A stretch of 64,000 bases of DNA from a virus. Positions within the stretch are counted from its first letter, which is position 1, and the number at the start of each line of letters is the position of its first letter. Location: positions 18,342-82,341 of the IMG/VR virus record IMGVR_UViG_3300037493_003174; one strand, 5' to 3'. The notes under the pieces were generated by a model. That model saw nothing but the letters and a program-made list of their open reading frames with translations, was not told the origin of the DNA and did no database searches. Position numbers and translations under genes: made by a program. This document shows, one piece after another, positions 8,000 to 19,300 of the stretch.

Positions 8000-10966
8000 A
8001 TGGCAACGTACTTACAAGGAGTTACAGATTATATACCACAGTTTCAACCGTTTCAACCGGACCTGAACTTCTATGGTAATATAATGCAAACTAAGCAAAC
8101 CCAGTATGATACAAACTGGAAGTCTTTAAATAAAATGTATGGTCAGTATTATAATGCTGAGCTTACCCGTGATGGAAACATTTCAAAAAAAGATAGTTAT
8201 TTAAAAGAAATTGAGTTTAACTTAAAAAGAGTATCACAGCTGGATTTGTCTCTAGAACAGAATGTAACTCAGGCAACTCAAATCTTTAAACCATTCTATG
8301 AAGACAAGTCCTTAATGAAAGATATGGCTTGGACAAAGAATTACAACAACCAAAGCAATAGAGCAGAAATCTTTAAGGTTTCATCTGATGAAAAAGATAG
8401 AACTCAGTATTGGGAAACAGGTGTTAGAGAAATGCAATATTTAAAAGATGAGTTTAAACTTGCTACAGATAGTGAAGCAATGAACTTTTCTAATGTAGAG
8501 TATACTCCTTATGTTAATGCTGTTGAGAAAGCTCAGGATGTTGCTAAAGAAGCTGGTCTTTCTGTTGAGTCAGTTGACTTTAGTAAAGATGGTAGATGGA
8601 TTATAAAGACTAAGAATGGTCAACAACTTGTTGAACCCTTACAAAAGTTATTTGAAGCACGCCTTGGTAGTGATCCTGCTATTCAAGCTGTATATAAAAC
8701 ACAGTCTTTTGTAAATAGAAAAGATTATGCATATTCTAATGCAGCACAATTTAAAGGAGACAAGAATGCAGCAGAGATGAAATATCTTGAAAACAGTTTT
8801 AATGTTTTAAAAGAAAAAAGTACTGCAAGATATAAAGGTCTTCAAGAAAATTCTAAAAGCTATGATAATAAAATTGCTGATATTGAGAAGCAAATAAAAG
8901 ATGGAAAAGCATCTCCAGAAGCTACACAAGCTTTAGAGCAGTATAAGATGAACAAAGAGATCAATGATAAAGTTTTAGCCCGCGCAGAACAGGAACAAAA
9001 AGATCTTAATGGTGGTCAGTCAAGTACACCAACTACATCAAATGGTTTTGTTAATCCTTATGGAGATCTTAAATCATTAAGATGGAAAGTTGATAATGGT
9101 ATGGCTTCTTTGCTTATGCAAAAAGATTTAGATGAGGCAGCAAACATATTTGCATTTAAAGATGCAAAACAAGATATGGATGCTAATCCATATGCTGTAC
9201 TTGCTGATAAACATAAGTATAGCATGCAACAAATTGCAACTAGAAATGCTGGTCTTGCAAATGCAGCAAGAATCCGTAATGAAGGTGAAAGAAAAACCAT
9301 GCTTGACAAAGCTAGACTTACTGCTGGAACACATTATCAAGATGAACAGACAGGAGAGATCAAACCAATTGAAGCTCTTGATCAAGTGTTTACAAGACAG
9401 AATGCAAGTGGAACGGCAACTCCAGAATTAGATATGAGAAAGGTGAGCAAGCAGATAGTTTCAATACAAACTAAATCTGTTGCTATTCCTTATTTAAAAA
9501 ATGTAACCACACTTCTTGATCAGCTTGTAGCTAGCAAAAGTATGACAGAAAAACAAGCTTCTCAAATACTTGGTTATAACAAGAGTCCAAATATTAATAG
9601 AAAAACATTTAGTGATAAGCTAAATAAGTATGGAGTAACTTGGGTTACTAGTGAAGTTGGTGTAGAAGGTTTAAATAAGATAAAACGAAACATGTCTACA
9701 TGGTTAAGTCAAAATAATCAGTTGTCAGGTTTAGATGGAACAGCTTATAATAGTTTTAAAAAATCATCATTAATGTTTGATGACTATACAAATTACTTAA
9801 AGGCTGATCAAGAGTGGAAAGCAAAGTCTTCAAAAGAAGTAGAAGGTGAATTAAGAAGATTAGGTTATAAGAATGTAGATTACTTATATGATAATAATGG
9901 TAAGCAAAGAACTAAAGTAGAATACTTTGATGCACTAGCAAAAGCAGGTAAGATAAGTAAATCAGATGCTAAAGATTCTAAATCATATAAATCAGAAAAC
10001 AGAACCTGGTTACAAAAACTTGGACCAGGTAACTGGATTGATATGGCTGTTGAAGCATATAATGCACCAGATATTGATTATGATGAAATGGTTGGTGCTG
10101 CTAATAAAGTATATAGTACTGGAAAAGTAAAAGCTCAAGTTGTTGGTTTAGACAAACTAGGATCAATGTCAGGTTCAGGTACTTTTGCTCCTAATTCAAG
10201 TTCAATATTTGTAAATCCAAAAGGTCATACATCATCAAATATAAGATTTGGAGAAATACTTTCAGATATGAGTAATGTTGATTGGGGTGCTAATAATAAA
10301 AACAAAGTAACATTTGGAGGTACTAGCGCAAATTCATATAATACAGCTTCTGGAAAAAATAATACTGGTGTTGCTTTACTTGATCAAATTAGAGCAGAGT
10401 TAACTAGACCAGGTAAAACTAAGATGGGTAACTTTAGAGTTGACGTATCACCAATTGCAGCTGGAAGTATTAACAAATCTGCAGTTATTATTTATCCAGA
10501 TGCAACATGGTTAAAAGGACAAGTATATACTAAAAATAAAGAAGGTGTAAAAACTAAACCTGGATTAATTAGTGCAACTGAGTATGATCAAATTATGAAA
10601 AATGGTGTGTCATATGTAACTGATTCAGGAAATATGACAAACTCAGTTTATATGAGTGCTTATCAAACACCTTTAGAATCTTATGTTGATTACTTAGATA
10701 CTAAAGGTCAAGCTTATGTTTATACTGATCCTTTAAGTTCTAACTATTCATTTAGTATTGAAAAAAACAAACTAGGCACAGGAGATTATATAACAACTTT
10801 TAAATATCCTGTTTGGAATAATAGTACAAAAAAATATGATTTTGAAACTGCAAGAGACAATGTAACCAACTATGGTCAGGGTATGGAACAAGCAAGATTT
10901 CAAGCTATGGATTTGATAGAAAAGTATAAACAAATTAATAAAAGTTCATATAATGGCAACAGATAA
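8000..10966 (+). CDS. Conserved crAss-like virion protein (988 residues)
   Basis: Begins MATYLQGVTDYIPQFQPFQP, an opening I associate from memory with crAss-like and related Bacteroidota phage proteins encoded just before the giant RNA polymerase genes. The first 250 residues are helical with a region rich in Lys and aromatic residues (YEDKSLMKDMAWTKNYNNQ). A charged helical segment follows (about 255-330), and the C-terminal part (about 720-980) is Ser/Thr/Gly-rich and probably beta-structured. No catalytic motif or membrane segment is evident. Its end overlaps the next gene by 14 nt, so the two are probably translationally coupled. A packaged protein delivered with the RNA polymerase is inferred from synteny. 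Confidence 0.65.
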   Translation: MATYLQGVTDYIPQFQPFQPDLNFYGNIMQTKQTQYDTNWKSLNKMYGQYYNAELTRDGNISKKDSYLKEIEFNLKRVSQLDLSLEQNVTQATQIFKPFYEDKSLMKDMAWTKNYNNQSNRAEIFKVSSDEKDRTQYWETGVREMQYLKDEFKLATDSEAMNFSNVEYTPYVNAVEKAQDVAKEAGLSVESVDFSKDGRWIIKTKNGQQLVEPLQKLFEARLGSDPAIQAVYKTQSFVNRKDYAYSNAAQFKGDKNAAEMKYLENSFNVLKEKSTARYKGLQENSKSYDNKIADIEKQIKDGKASPEATQALEQYKMNKEINDKVLARAEQEQKDLNGGQSSTPTTSNGFVNPYGDLKSLRWKVDNGMASLLMQKDLDEAANIFAFKDAKQDMDANPYAVLADKHKYSMQQIATRNAGLANAARIRNEGERKTMLDKARLTAGTHYQDEQTGEIKPIEALDQVFTRQNASGTATPELDMRKVSKQIVSIQTKSVAIPYLKNVTTLLDQLVASKSMTEKQASQILGYNKSPNINRKTFSDKLNKYGVTWVTSEVGVEGLNKIKRNMSTWLSQNNQLSGLDGTAYNSFKKSSLMFDDYTNYLKADQEWKAKSSKEVEGELRRLGYKNVDYLYDNNGKQRTKVEYFDALAKAGKISKSDAKDSKSYKSENRTWLQKLGPGNWIDMAVEAYNAPDIDYDEMVGAANKVYSTGKVKAQVVGLDKLGSMSGSGTFAPNSSSIFVNPKGHTSSNIRFGEILSDMSNVDWGANNKNKVTFGGTSANSYNTASGKNNTGVALLDQIRAELTRPGKTKMGNFRVDVSPIAAGSINKSAVIIYPDATWLKGQVYTKNKEGVKTKPGLISATEYDQIMKNGVSYVTDSGNMTNSVYMSAYQTPLESYVDYLDTKGQAYVYTDPLSSNYSFSIEKNKLGTGDYITTFKYPVWNNSTKKYDFETARDNVTNYGQGMEQARFQAMDLIEKYKQINKSSYNGNR

Positions 10967-13900
10967 TAATGTACCATTCAGTTCTTTAGATTCACTAGGT
11001 CCGGAATATGGAAGTATTAATACTCCAACAATTGATGCTAAAGGATTAGCAGCATTTGAAGGAGATAGGATTGATATGCCTAAAATAAATTTTGAGGCAT
11101 CTGAAAGTTTTACACCAACTTTACCTGATGTACAAAATCTAAATAATCCGGCTGCTCAAGTTAGAAAAAATGTTGTAGGAATCTCTCCTAGTAAACCAGG
11201 TGTAAATAAAAATGCTAGTGTAGATGATTTAAAAAAGTCTATGAAAGATTATGCATTGGCTACTATAAGAGCAACTGCAGATAAAAATCAATATGGAAAG
11301 ATCTATTCATATAATGCTGGACCAGATGGTAATGCATTTTATAAAAGATATCAAGCTTATGGTCAAGAAAAGTTTGATGCAATTGGGTTTTCTCCATTAA
11401 GAGATAATGAAGCATTGTTTAATGCTAGAACCACTCAGTGGGATGATTTTAGTAGAATGATGACAAACTCATTTGTCCCGCTCTTTACAAGAGGTTTTGT
11501 ATCAGGACCAAAGTCATTAGGCAGAATGCTTACTGGTGATTTTACTGGAACAGATTTAGAAGATGCGGCAGCTTATGAAGAAGCTGCTGCTATTGGTCAA
11601 TCAAGTAAAGGAGGCTTTGGTGGCTTTGCTACTAATGCTCTTATGAATTTTTCATATTCAGCTGGTATTATTACTGAAGCTATAGTGGAAGAAGTTGGTT
11701 TAGCATTAGCTACTGTAGGTACAGCAGGAGGAGCAGCTCCTATTCTTGGTGTTAGAACAGGTATAAACATTGGAAGAATAGGAAAAGCACTATATAAAGG
11801 AGTTAATTTTGCTGGAGATGGTATAAAAGCTATTAATAAAACTCTAGATGCAGTAGGTAGTGTAAAAGGAGCTAGAGAATTTTGGAATGCTAGTAAAGGT
11901 TTTGCTAAGACAGTGAATCCATTAAGTAATACTTTTGATGCATACAACTTAGCAAATAAAGCAGACAATCTTAATAATCTTGGAAGAGCATATAAAACTG
12001 CTGGTGGTTTTTATAGAGATGTAAGAAACATCAATATGGCATTATCAGAAGCAAGACTTGAAGCAGGTATGGTAGAGAATGGTATTTATGATAATCTCTA
12101 CAATGAATACTATGCAAAAAACAATGAAGCTCCATCAGATGATGTACAATATGATATGATGAAACAAGCCAAGAAAGGATCATTAAATACCCTTTACTGG
12201 AACACAGGTCTTATCTATGGATCAAACTTAATTACATTTCCAAACATTGTTGGTCCTAAAGGTGGATTAAGAAACTTTTCTAAAGCAACTATTAAAGAAC
12301 TATCAGAAGTATCTGGTGGTAAGTTTGGTAAATTAGGTAAGGTTGTATATGATCAAGGTAAAAAGAAGTTTGCCTTTGAGAAAAATAATTTTAAAAATTA
12401 TGTAAAAGGCTGGGCAAAGGATCCAATACATAAATCATTAGGTAATACAGTTGGATATTTCAAAGCTAACTTTACTGAAGGTATTCAAGAAAACTTACAG
12501 GAAGTTATTGGTGGTGCTAATGAAAGATATTATACAGATACATTTAAAAGTGGAGCAGTTCAATCACATAATTATAGTAAGTCAGTATCACAATATGATT
12601 ACTTTTCTGATGAGTTAGGAAAACAATTCTCTGCACAAGGATTTGAAACATTTGCTTCAGGTTTTGTAATGGGAACATTTGCATCTCCTTTAAATAAAAG
12701 TTTTGAATATCTTGGTGTTGGCTTTAATAGAATGTTCAATAAAGAAGATTATCAAAAACTAAAAGATAAGAAACTTGAGATAACAAAAGATTTAGTTAAT
12801 AATCTAAATGGAATTGATGTTAAAGATTTCTTAGATGCTAAAATATTTAACTATGGTCAACAGGATATTATATCTAAAGTAAAAGAATCCGGAAGTAAAA
12901 AAGAAGCAATGGATGCTGATCATGAGGGTTTATTAAATCAAATGGATTTACTTATTAGAAATGGTAGTTTAGAATCATATCAAGAAAAGCTAAGAGATCT
13001 ACAACAACTAACTCCAGAAGAGTTTGAAGATGCTGTTCCTACTATACCTAAAGGTGAAGGTGCTAAGTATCAAACTAAGATTAATGATACCATTGATAAA
13101 ATGGATAAGATTAATAGTAGATATAAAACCTACAAAGAGAAGTTTGAGAATCCTATTGATCCAGATAATCTTCCTCCAAAAGGAACTCCTGAATATGAGA
13201 ATGCTGTGACTTTGCATAATGCATGGGAAGATTCTATTAAGAATGCTGTGTTCTTCAATGAAACATTTGAAGATACAATGAAAAGAAAAAGAGATATTTT
13301 ACAAAAGTTTAATACTCAAAAGCCTTTACAAAGTTTAACTCAAAGAGACTCAGAAGTTATATTTGATAATGATAAACTACGTAATGAAGTTGGTTTACTT
13401 AAAAATGAAATTGAATCTCTTAAGCAATTAAAAGATCCTGCATCTAAAGAAGAATTAAAAAAGAAAGAAAGCAAGCTTGCTGCAATGCAAAAACTTGGTG
13501 AATCTACAGTTAGCTTTACAAACTTCTTTAATAGATATGAAAGATCTGCAGAAATTAGAGAGGTTCTTCAGAAAGAAAAAGGTGATGTACCTGTAACTGA
13601 TGAAGAAGTAGAAGCTGTAATGGATGAATACTTTGGAGAGTTTAGTGAAGAAAATAAGATTAAACAGACATCTGAATATGAAGCAGCTTTTAAAGATTAC
13701 CTTAAAACTGTTGCAAATGTAAATAAGGATTACTTGTTTGATGAGAAGGTTGATGAAGCCTTTGAATTACTTACAGATCATCATAAATTAGATTCTGAAG
13801 CTAGATCACTTATTAAAGGAGTTAACTTACTACATGACCCGGCAGGATTTCTTGATCTTGTAGAAAGAAACCAGAAATGGATGAAAGATCTTTATGCAAG

Positions 13901-16373
13901 AAGAGGTGAGTACTATCAGAAAATGATAACAGATCAGTTTGACATTGTAGTAGATAATGCTCTCTTAAATGCATTAGCTAATAAAAGTGTATACATTAGT
14001 ATGGATGACTTTGCTGCTTGGAAAAATGAAGGTATTCCACCGTCAGAGTTTTATGATCATGCAAGAAAGTTAGTTATACCTGAAGGAACAGAAGCCTATG
14101 ATGTATATTATATGCTTTTTGATCAAGCGGCTCAATTAAAAGCAGAGAAAAGTGGAACAGTACCATCATCATTAGATGCCGTTCTTAATGCAGATTTAGA
14201 AAAACTTGAATCACAAAAAGAAGCAGAGCTTAAGAATGTTCCAATGATTGAAACAAAAGTTTCTAAAGGTAAGTTAGAACCAAATTCTTCTGGTCAAATT
14301 ACTGCTAAGATGGTACAGGAACAACTTCAACCAAATACATATGCTGAAGCAAGTTATGGAGATGAAGACAATTTTATATTGTTCATGGATGAAGCTGGTA
14401 ATCTTAGAGAGAATGATGCTGAGGGAGCTGTTGTTGAAGTTAATAAGGTACCTGTTGCATTTACTTCTGTAGAAACTTATGTGATTGCAGAAAGACCTAA
14501 TCCAGAATATGCCCAGGAGATTGAAAAAAGATATGAAGATCTTAAAGAAGACAGGATCAATCAGTATACTGCGCAAGTAGAAGAGGTTGAGAAAAAAGAA
14601 AAAGAACAAAAGACTACAGAGATAGAACCAATTACTTCAGCTACTTCATTAGAAGATATTATCAGACGTTCTCCTGCTTTGTATAACAAGCTTAATAAAG
14701 AATTTACTGAAAGAGTTATTAAGAAAATGGATTCAGAGGAGTATGTAAATATGAATTCTGAGCAAGAAAGAAACTTGTTTGAAAAGTTTCTTCAATCTGA
14801 TCCAATTGCAAAAGGGCTTATTGATACTTACAACAAAGAGCAAAAGCTTGATGAAGCTACTAAAGAAACTGGTGAGAAAGAAGAATTTGAATTCATGTAT
14901 CAAGGTAAGATGGTTAAGACGGCAGATCTTAAAACCATTCAAGACCTTGAGAAAATGAAAAGAAGATTTGACAAGATGATTAAGGATATTAATGAGAGTG
15001 AAGATGCTACTACTGAAGATATGACTAACAAGTCTAAGTATAGTATTATCTCTAAAGACCTTGAAAAACTTATCAATACAAGAACTAAGAATGATGCTAA
15101 AGTATCAGATGAAATTACTGCTGATGAATATAATGACTTTGTTGATAATGGTATAGTTAAAGCTGGCCGTATCACTAAGATTGCAGAAAAAGTTAAGAAT
15201 GGTACAGACCTTACTCAACAAGAGAAAGAAATGTTCCAAGATAAAACTACTGAGATCAATGAAGAGCTCCGTAAGATGAATGAGAAAGATGCTGCTAAAG
15301 CTAAACCATCTGACATAGAAAAGGAACTATTTTCAGAAACTGATAGTAAAGGAAGAATTAATACTGTTTTTTCTACTACAAAAGAAAAAGATGGATTAAT
15401 TAAAACAACATTTACTTTTAATAGATCAGATAAAGACCCATCTCAAAGAAACAATATGATAACAGGTATTCCTGTAGAAAAAGCATTAGGTAATAAGTAT
15501 ACTATTGATGAGGAATACGTACCTGAAGGAGCCAAAGTAGTTGGAGTTTCTGAAATTAGAATAGATAAAACAGGTGCAGGAGCAACAGTTACTTTTGAAA
15601 TAGATGGAGAAAAATCTCAAGGTGAAGTTAAATTAAATACTAATACTACTTATGATGCAGAACTAGCTGCTTTAGAAAGTACTTCTGCTGCTGATACAAT
15701 TCCAGAAGATCCACAGTCTAGTGATGATGTTGATTCACCAACACAAGATAGTGATTCTAGAAAAGTAGAAGTAATTGATGATGCTAAGAGATATTCAATT
15801 GATGACTTTAAAGCAGATGTTGCAAAAGTTAAAACAATGGATGAGCTACAACAAATTGTTTCAGACTTACACATTAAAGTTTCTGAAGAAGCTGTTGCAT
15901 TTGAAGATTTACAAGTTATGTCTGAACTAGCTAAACAAAAAGCTGCAGAAATAAGAGCTGGAGATGTAAAAATTGATCCAATTGGTTTAACAGAAGGTAC
16001 TCAAGTTATAGCAAAAGAGATTATCTTTGATAATGCAAATATGTTTGCAATGGCTAATGATACTCTTGTAGTCAAGTCAGTTGATAAAACAAAGAAAACT
16101 ATTACAGTTACTCCTATGGGAAGTACAGAAGAAATGACTGTAGGCTTTGATAAGTTAAATGAAATGTTTATATTAAAAGATACAGTAATGGACACAACAG
16201 AACAAGTTACAGAACCTGTTACTAAAGAAGAACAGGAAATGGTTACTCAGTCATCAGATTTAGCTGATACTATACTAAACAGTCCTGATCAGTTAACAGA
16301 ACTTGAGAAAACTGTTTCTAAGAAAACAGTTAGTGAATTAGATGCTGAGTTATTAGAAGACTTGAAATGTTAA
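10953..16373 (+). CDS. Giant helical virion protein (1806 residues)
   Basis: Not assignable to an enzyme family by eye. Residues about 225-275 are Gly/Ala-rich and hydrophobic (ALATVGTAGGAAPILG), a possible membrane-interacting stretch, and a second weakly hydrophobic part lies near 550-580. From about 600 to 1350 the protein is dominated by charged Lys/Glu-rich helix with coiled-coil character, then a Thr/Asp/Glu-rich C-terminal region. It overlaps the upstream gene by 14 nt, and its stop is 3 nt before the RNA polymerase start, so it is probably co-translated with and packaged beside it. In crAss-like phages this position holds one of the large RNA-polymerase-associated cargo proteins, which is the basis for the call. 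Confidence 0.6.
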   Translation: MATDNNVPFSSLDSLGPEYGSINTPTIDAKGLAAFEGDRIDMPKINFEASESFTPTLPDVQNLNNPAAQVRKNVVGISPSKPGVNKNASVDDLKKSMKDYALATIRATADKNQYGKIYSYNAGPDGNAFYKRYQAYGQEKFDAIGFSPLRDNEALFNARTTQWDDFSRMMTNSFVPLFTRGFVSGPKSLGRMLTGDFTGTDLEDAAAYEEAAAIGQSSKGGFGGFATNALMNFSYSAGIITEAIVEEVGLALATVGTAGGAAPILGVRTGINIGRIGKALYKGVNFAGDGIKAINKTLDAVGSVKGAREFWNASKGFAKTVNPLSNTFDAYNLANKADNLNNLGRAYKTAGGFYRDVRNINMALSEARLEAGMVENGIYDNLYNEYYAKNNEAPSDDVQYDMMKQAKKGSLNTLYWNTGLIYGSNLITFPNIVGPKGGLRNFSKATIKELSEVSGGKFGKLGKVVYDQGKKKFAFEKNNFKNYVKGWAKDPIHKSLGNTVGYFKANFTEGIQENLQEVIGGANERYYTDTFKSGAVQSHNYSKSVSQYDYFSDELGKQFSAQGFETFASGFVMGTFASPLNKSFEYLGVGFNRMFNKEDYQKLKDKKLEITKDLVNNLNGIDVKDFLDAKIFNYGQQDIISKVKESGSKKEAMDADHEGLLNQMDLLIRNGSLESYQEKLRDLQQLTPEEFEDAVPTIPKGEGAKYQTKINDTIDKMDKINSRYKTYKEKFENPIDPDNLPPKGTPEYENAVTLHNAWEDSIKNAVFFNETFEDTMKRKRDILQKFNTQKPLQSLTQRDSEVIFDNDKLRNEVGLLKNEIESLKQLKDPASKEELKKKESKLAAMQKLGESTVSFTNFFNRYERSAEIREVLQKEKGDVPVTDEEVEAVMDEYFGEFSEENKIKQTSEYEAAFKDYLKTVANVNKDYLFDEKVDEAFELLTDHHKLDSEARSLIKGVNLLHDPAGFLDLVERNQKWMKDLYARRGEYYQKMITDQFDIVVDNALLNALANKSVYISMDDFAAWKNEGIPPSEFYDHARKLVIPEGTEAYDVYYMLFDQAAQLKAEKSGTVPSSLDAVLNADLEKLESQKEAELKNVPMIETKVSKGKLEPNSSGQITAKMVQEQLQPNTYAEASYGDEDNFILFMDEAGNLRENDAEGAVVEVNKVPVAFTSVETYVIAERPNPEYAQEIEKRYEDLKEDRINQYTAQVEEVEKKEKEQKTTEIEPITSATSLEDIIRRSPALYNKLNKEFTERVIKKMDSEEYVNMNSEQERNLFEKFLQSDPIAKGLIDTYNKEQKLDEATKETGEKEEFEFMYQGKMVKTADLKTIQDLEKMKRRFDKMIKDINESEDATTEDMTNKSKYSIISKDLEKLINTRTKNDAKVSDEITADEYNDFVDNGIVKAGRITKIAEKVKNGTDLTQQEKEMFQDKTTEINEELRKMNEKDAAKAKPSDIEKELFSETDSKGRINTVFSTTKEKDGLIKTTFTFNRSDKDPSQRNNMITGIPVEKALGNKYTIDEEYVPEGAKVVGVSEIRIDKTGAGATVTFEIDGEKSQGEVKLNTNTTYDAELAALESTSAADTIPEDPQSSDDVDSPTQDSDSRKVEVIDDAKRYSIDDFKADVAKVKTMDELQQIVSDLHIKVSEEAVAFEDLQVMSELAKQKAAEIRAGDVKIDPIGLTEGTQVIAKEIIFDNANMFAMANDTLVVKSVDKTKKTITVTPMGSTEEMTVGFDKLNEMFILKDTVMDTTEQVTEPVTKEEQEMVTQSSDLADTILNSPDQLTELEKTVSKKTVSELDAELLEDLKC

Positions 16374-16376
16374 GCT

Positions 16377-19300
16377 ATGAAAATACAATGTGCTTTATCT
16401 GAATCTCAGATTAAAAAATTATATTCTAATGTGTATGGAAATATGGTTGAACAAGGAGACGCGTTTAACCCTGAGCAATACATGAAGGATTTGTTCAATA
16501 AGATTGCAAAAAACTCTGATGTAGATACTGCAGCTAAGTTTATGCAACAAGTTCCATCTATGATTGGAACAGCATCCTTCCGTCCGGCTCTGGAAGATTT
16601 TGAAATTAAAACAGATTCACTAAAACCACTTATCAAAAAGTTTAAGAAGTCTGAGAATGGTATTGATAATACTGTTAAATTTTTTAGACCACAACTGGAT
16701 CCAGATGTTGAGAAAGAACTTATTGAAAAGAAAGCATTAAGTGCATTTCATATTGCTGAGAAGACTAGTGATACAGTTCCTGCTGATCCATTTAACTATC
16801 AGACATACTCATCTTTGTCAACTACTTTTCAGGAATTTATCTCTAAGAATCCTAATGAAGATATTCAAACAGAAACTTTTGATCCAGGAAGAAGAACAAT
16901 TTATTCTACTCTTGCCGCAATTAGAGAAGAAGCAAATAACAATACTCCATTAAGAGAACTTGTATATCAAGATACTATACTTAAGTTAAAGCCTGTAAGG
17001 TTATCTGAAGTAGATGAGAATCTATTGGATAAGACAACAAAGAGATTGGTCAATAGGGCAGCTTATTTGAAGGGGTCAGGTCAGGCACAATCTTATGTAA
17101 CAACACCAGATAATATATTCCTAATGGTTATCTCTGATAAAGATGGTATTCCATTACAGTTTAATGAACAAGGAGATATTGTTGCTGAAGGTGGTCAACT
17201 TGTTTACCAATTCTTGAGAGAGGTTAGAAAGGATGGGAATAAGTTTAAGGTTACAGATATCTACGGAAGGTCAGAACAAATTATTGATCCGGCTATTCTA
17301 GCTGAGAAATCAGGTATTACATTAGAAGAAGCTCAAGTAAGACAACAGGATGAGTTTAAAGAGCTCTATGAGTTTAGAGAAAAGCTTATTAAAGGTGACT
17401 CACCTTTAGTTGACATTGTAGGAGTTAGCCAGGGAATAAGTGAGATTAAACCAAATGCATTAAACTTATCCAATATCAGTATTATACTAGAAGATAATGA
17501 CCATGCAATAAGAACATTGTCTGTTGTTAAATCACCACGTTCTGGTTTTGAAAAAGGAGAAGGAGTTATTACTATAAAAGGTGTTGAATATAAAGTTGAC
17601 CGTCCAAACTTAACTGCAGAACTTACTAAAAAGATTGCTACAGTCTTGACTAACAAGGAGTTAACAAACAAAGAAAAGTATGATTATGTATCTCAACTCT
17701 TAGCAGACAAGGCATCAAATGATACAAGAAAGCATGAACTTGAGTATCTTGAAAAAACAGATAAACTAATGTTCTCATATTCTCCAACAACTTTTGCTGA
17801 AGGATATAGTAAGTTTATTGATGTAGATCTTAACTCACCAGAAGCATTCCAACAAATTACTGATGCGTTAACAAATGCTTCAGGAAAAGATGGTAAGTAC
17901 TTTAGTGCTAAAATGACTTATAGTGATAATGCAATTGAGAAAGGTTATCAAGATTATGATTTGGCAACTAACACATTGTCAGATGATTACCAAGATTACT
18001 TTGCTTTAATTAAAGGTCTTCCAAATACTAAAATCTTTGCAGATATATCTATTGATAGTAGATCATTCAATAGTTACATGGGATTTGCAATTCCAAATCA
18101 GTTCACAGAACAACTGGCAAAAGCTCAAGAGTCAACTGAGACAGTAAACAAAGATGACTTCTTTGAGTCTATGGTAGATGAAAGTCTTACTCCAGGAGAA
18201 GAGATGTTCAATACTCTAATGAAAGAAGCAATTTCAACAGAGGCCAGAGGATGGAAAACTATTGTTGATCAGGAAACAGGTAAGCTTCACAAGGACAATT
18301 ACTACATGTCAACTTATTTAACTAACCAGTTAAAAAATAATGCTAGACGGTTTACAAAAGAAACCATGCAAGAAGTACTTGATAATTATTCAACTTTCAG
18401 AAGGCCAAGTAAAACTGAGATGGAAATCATCCAGAAGGAATTTGATAAAGCATTTGCTCCTCAAGTAACTAAAGCTAAATCAATTGAAGAAGTTCAAAAT
18501 GAGATTAATAGTTATATTGATCCAAAGAATGTCCCAACTCCAGAAAGCAATGGTCCGGGTGATGCATTCTTCCTAAGAAAAGGAGACCTTCCATCTGATG
18601 TATCTACTGAGCAGGTAGAAGATGCTAAACAATGGTGGGCAAACTCTCCATTAAACAAACACATTGGACTTAAACAAGTAGCAAACATTGTTAATTCTAA
18701 TGCTTATGCAAGATTCATTGCTTATGGTGCTGCATTAAATGGCAACCTAGGTATGATTGAAGTTGCAGCAACTGGGAATATGGTTGATGTTTATCATGAA
18801 GCTTGGCATGGCTTCTCTCAATTATATCTTACTAAAGCAGAAAAGAAGGCTCTATACAATGAAGTACTTAGAAGAACAGGTAAAAGCTTAAGCTTCTTTG
18901 AAATTGAAGAATTACTTGCTGAGGAGTTTAGAGATTATGCAAAGAATCAAAAGACAGTAAAAGATGCACCAAAAAGAAATAGTCTTTTTAGAAAAATACT
19001 TGATTTCTTAAAAGCATTATTTGGAAAAGGTTCAGTTACAAATCTATCTGAGATAAGTACAGTAAAAGAATTATTTGATAATTTATATTTAGGTAAGAAT
19101 CTGAATAACTACACACCACTTATAGACAATGTTATGTTTGACTTGCTCTACAGAAACAGTGGTATAGTTAAACCAGGTACTGAGACAGATCAAGTATTAA
19201 ATAGACAAGACTCCAACTTATTGAAAGATAGTATGGATTCTATTATCTCTGATATCATTGACAATGAAGTAAGTAAAAGAGATAATAAGGGAGCAACTTT

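Noticed and set aside
11597-11968. 123-codon minus-strand ORF opposite the 1806-residue gene
   Set aside because: Ala/Pro/Leu-rich antisense of a Gly/Ala-rich hydrophobic segment; no start context and no neighbours in that direction.
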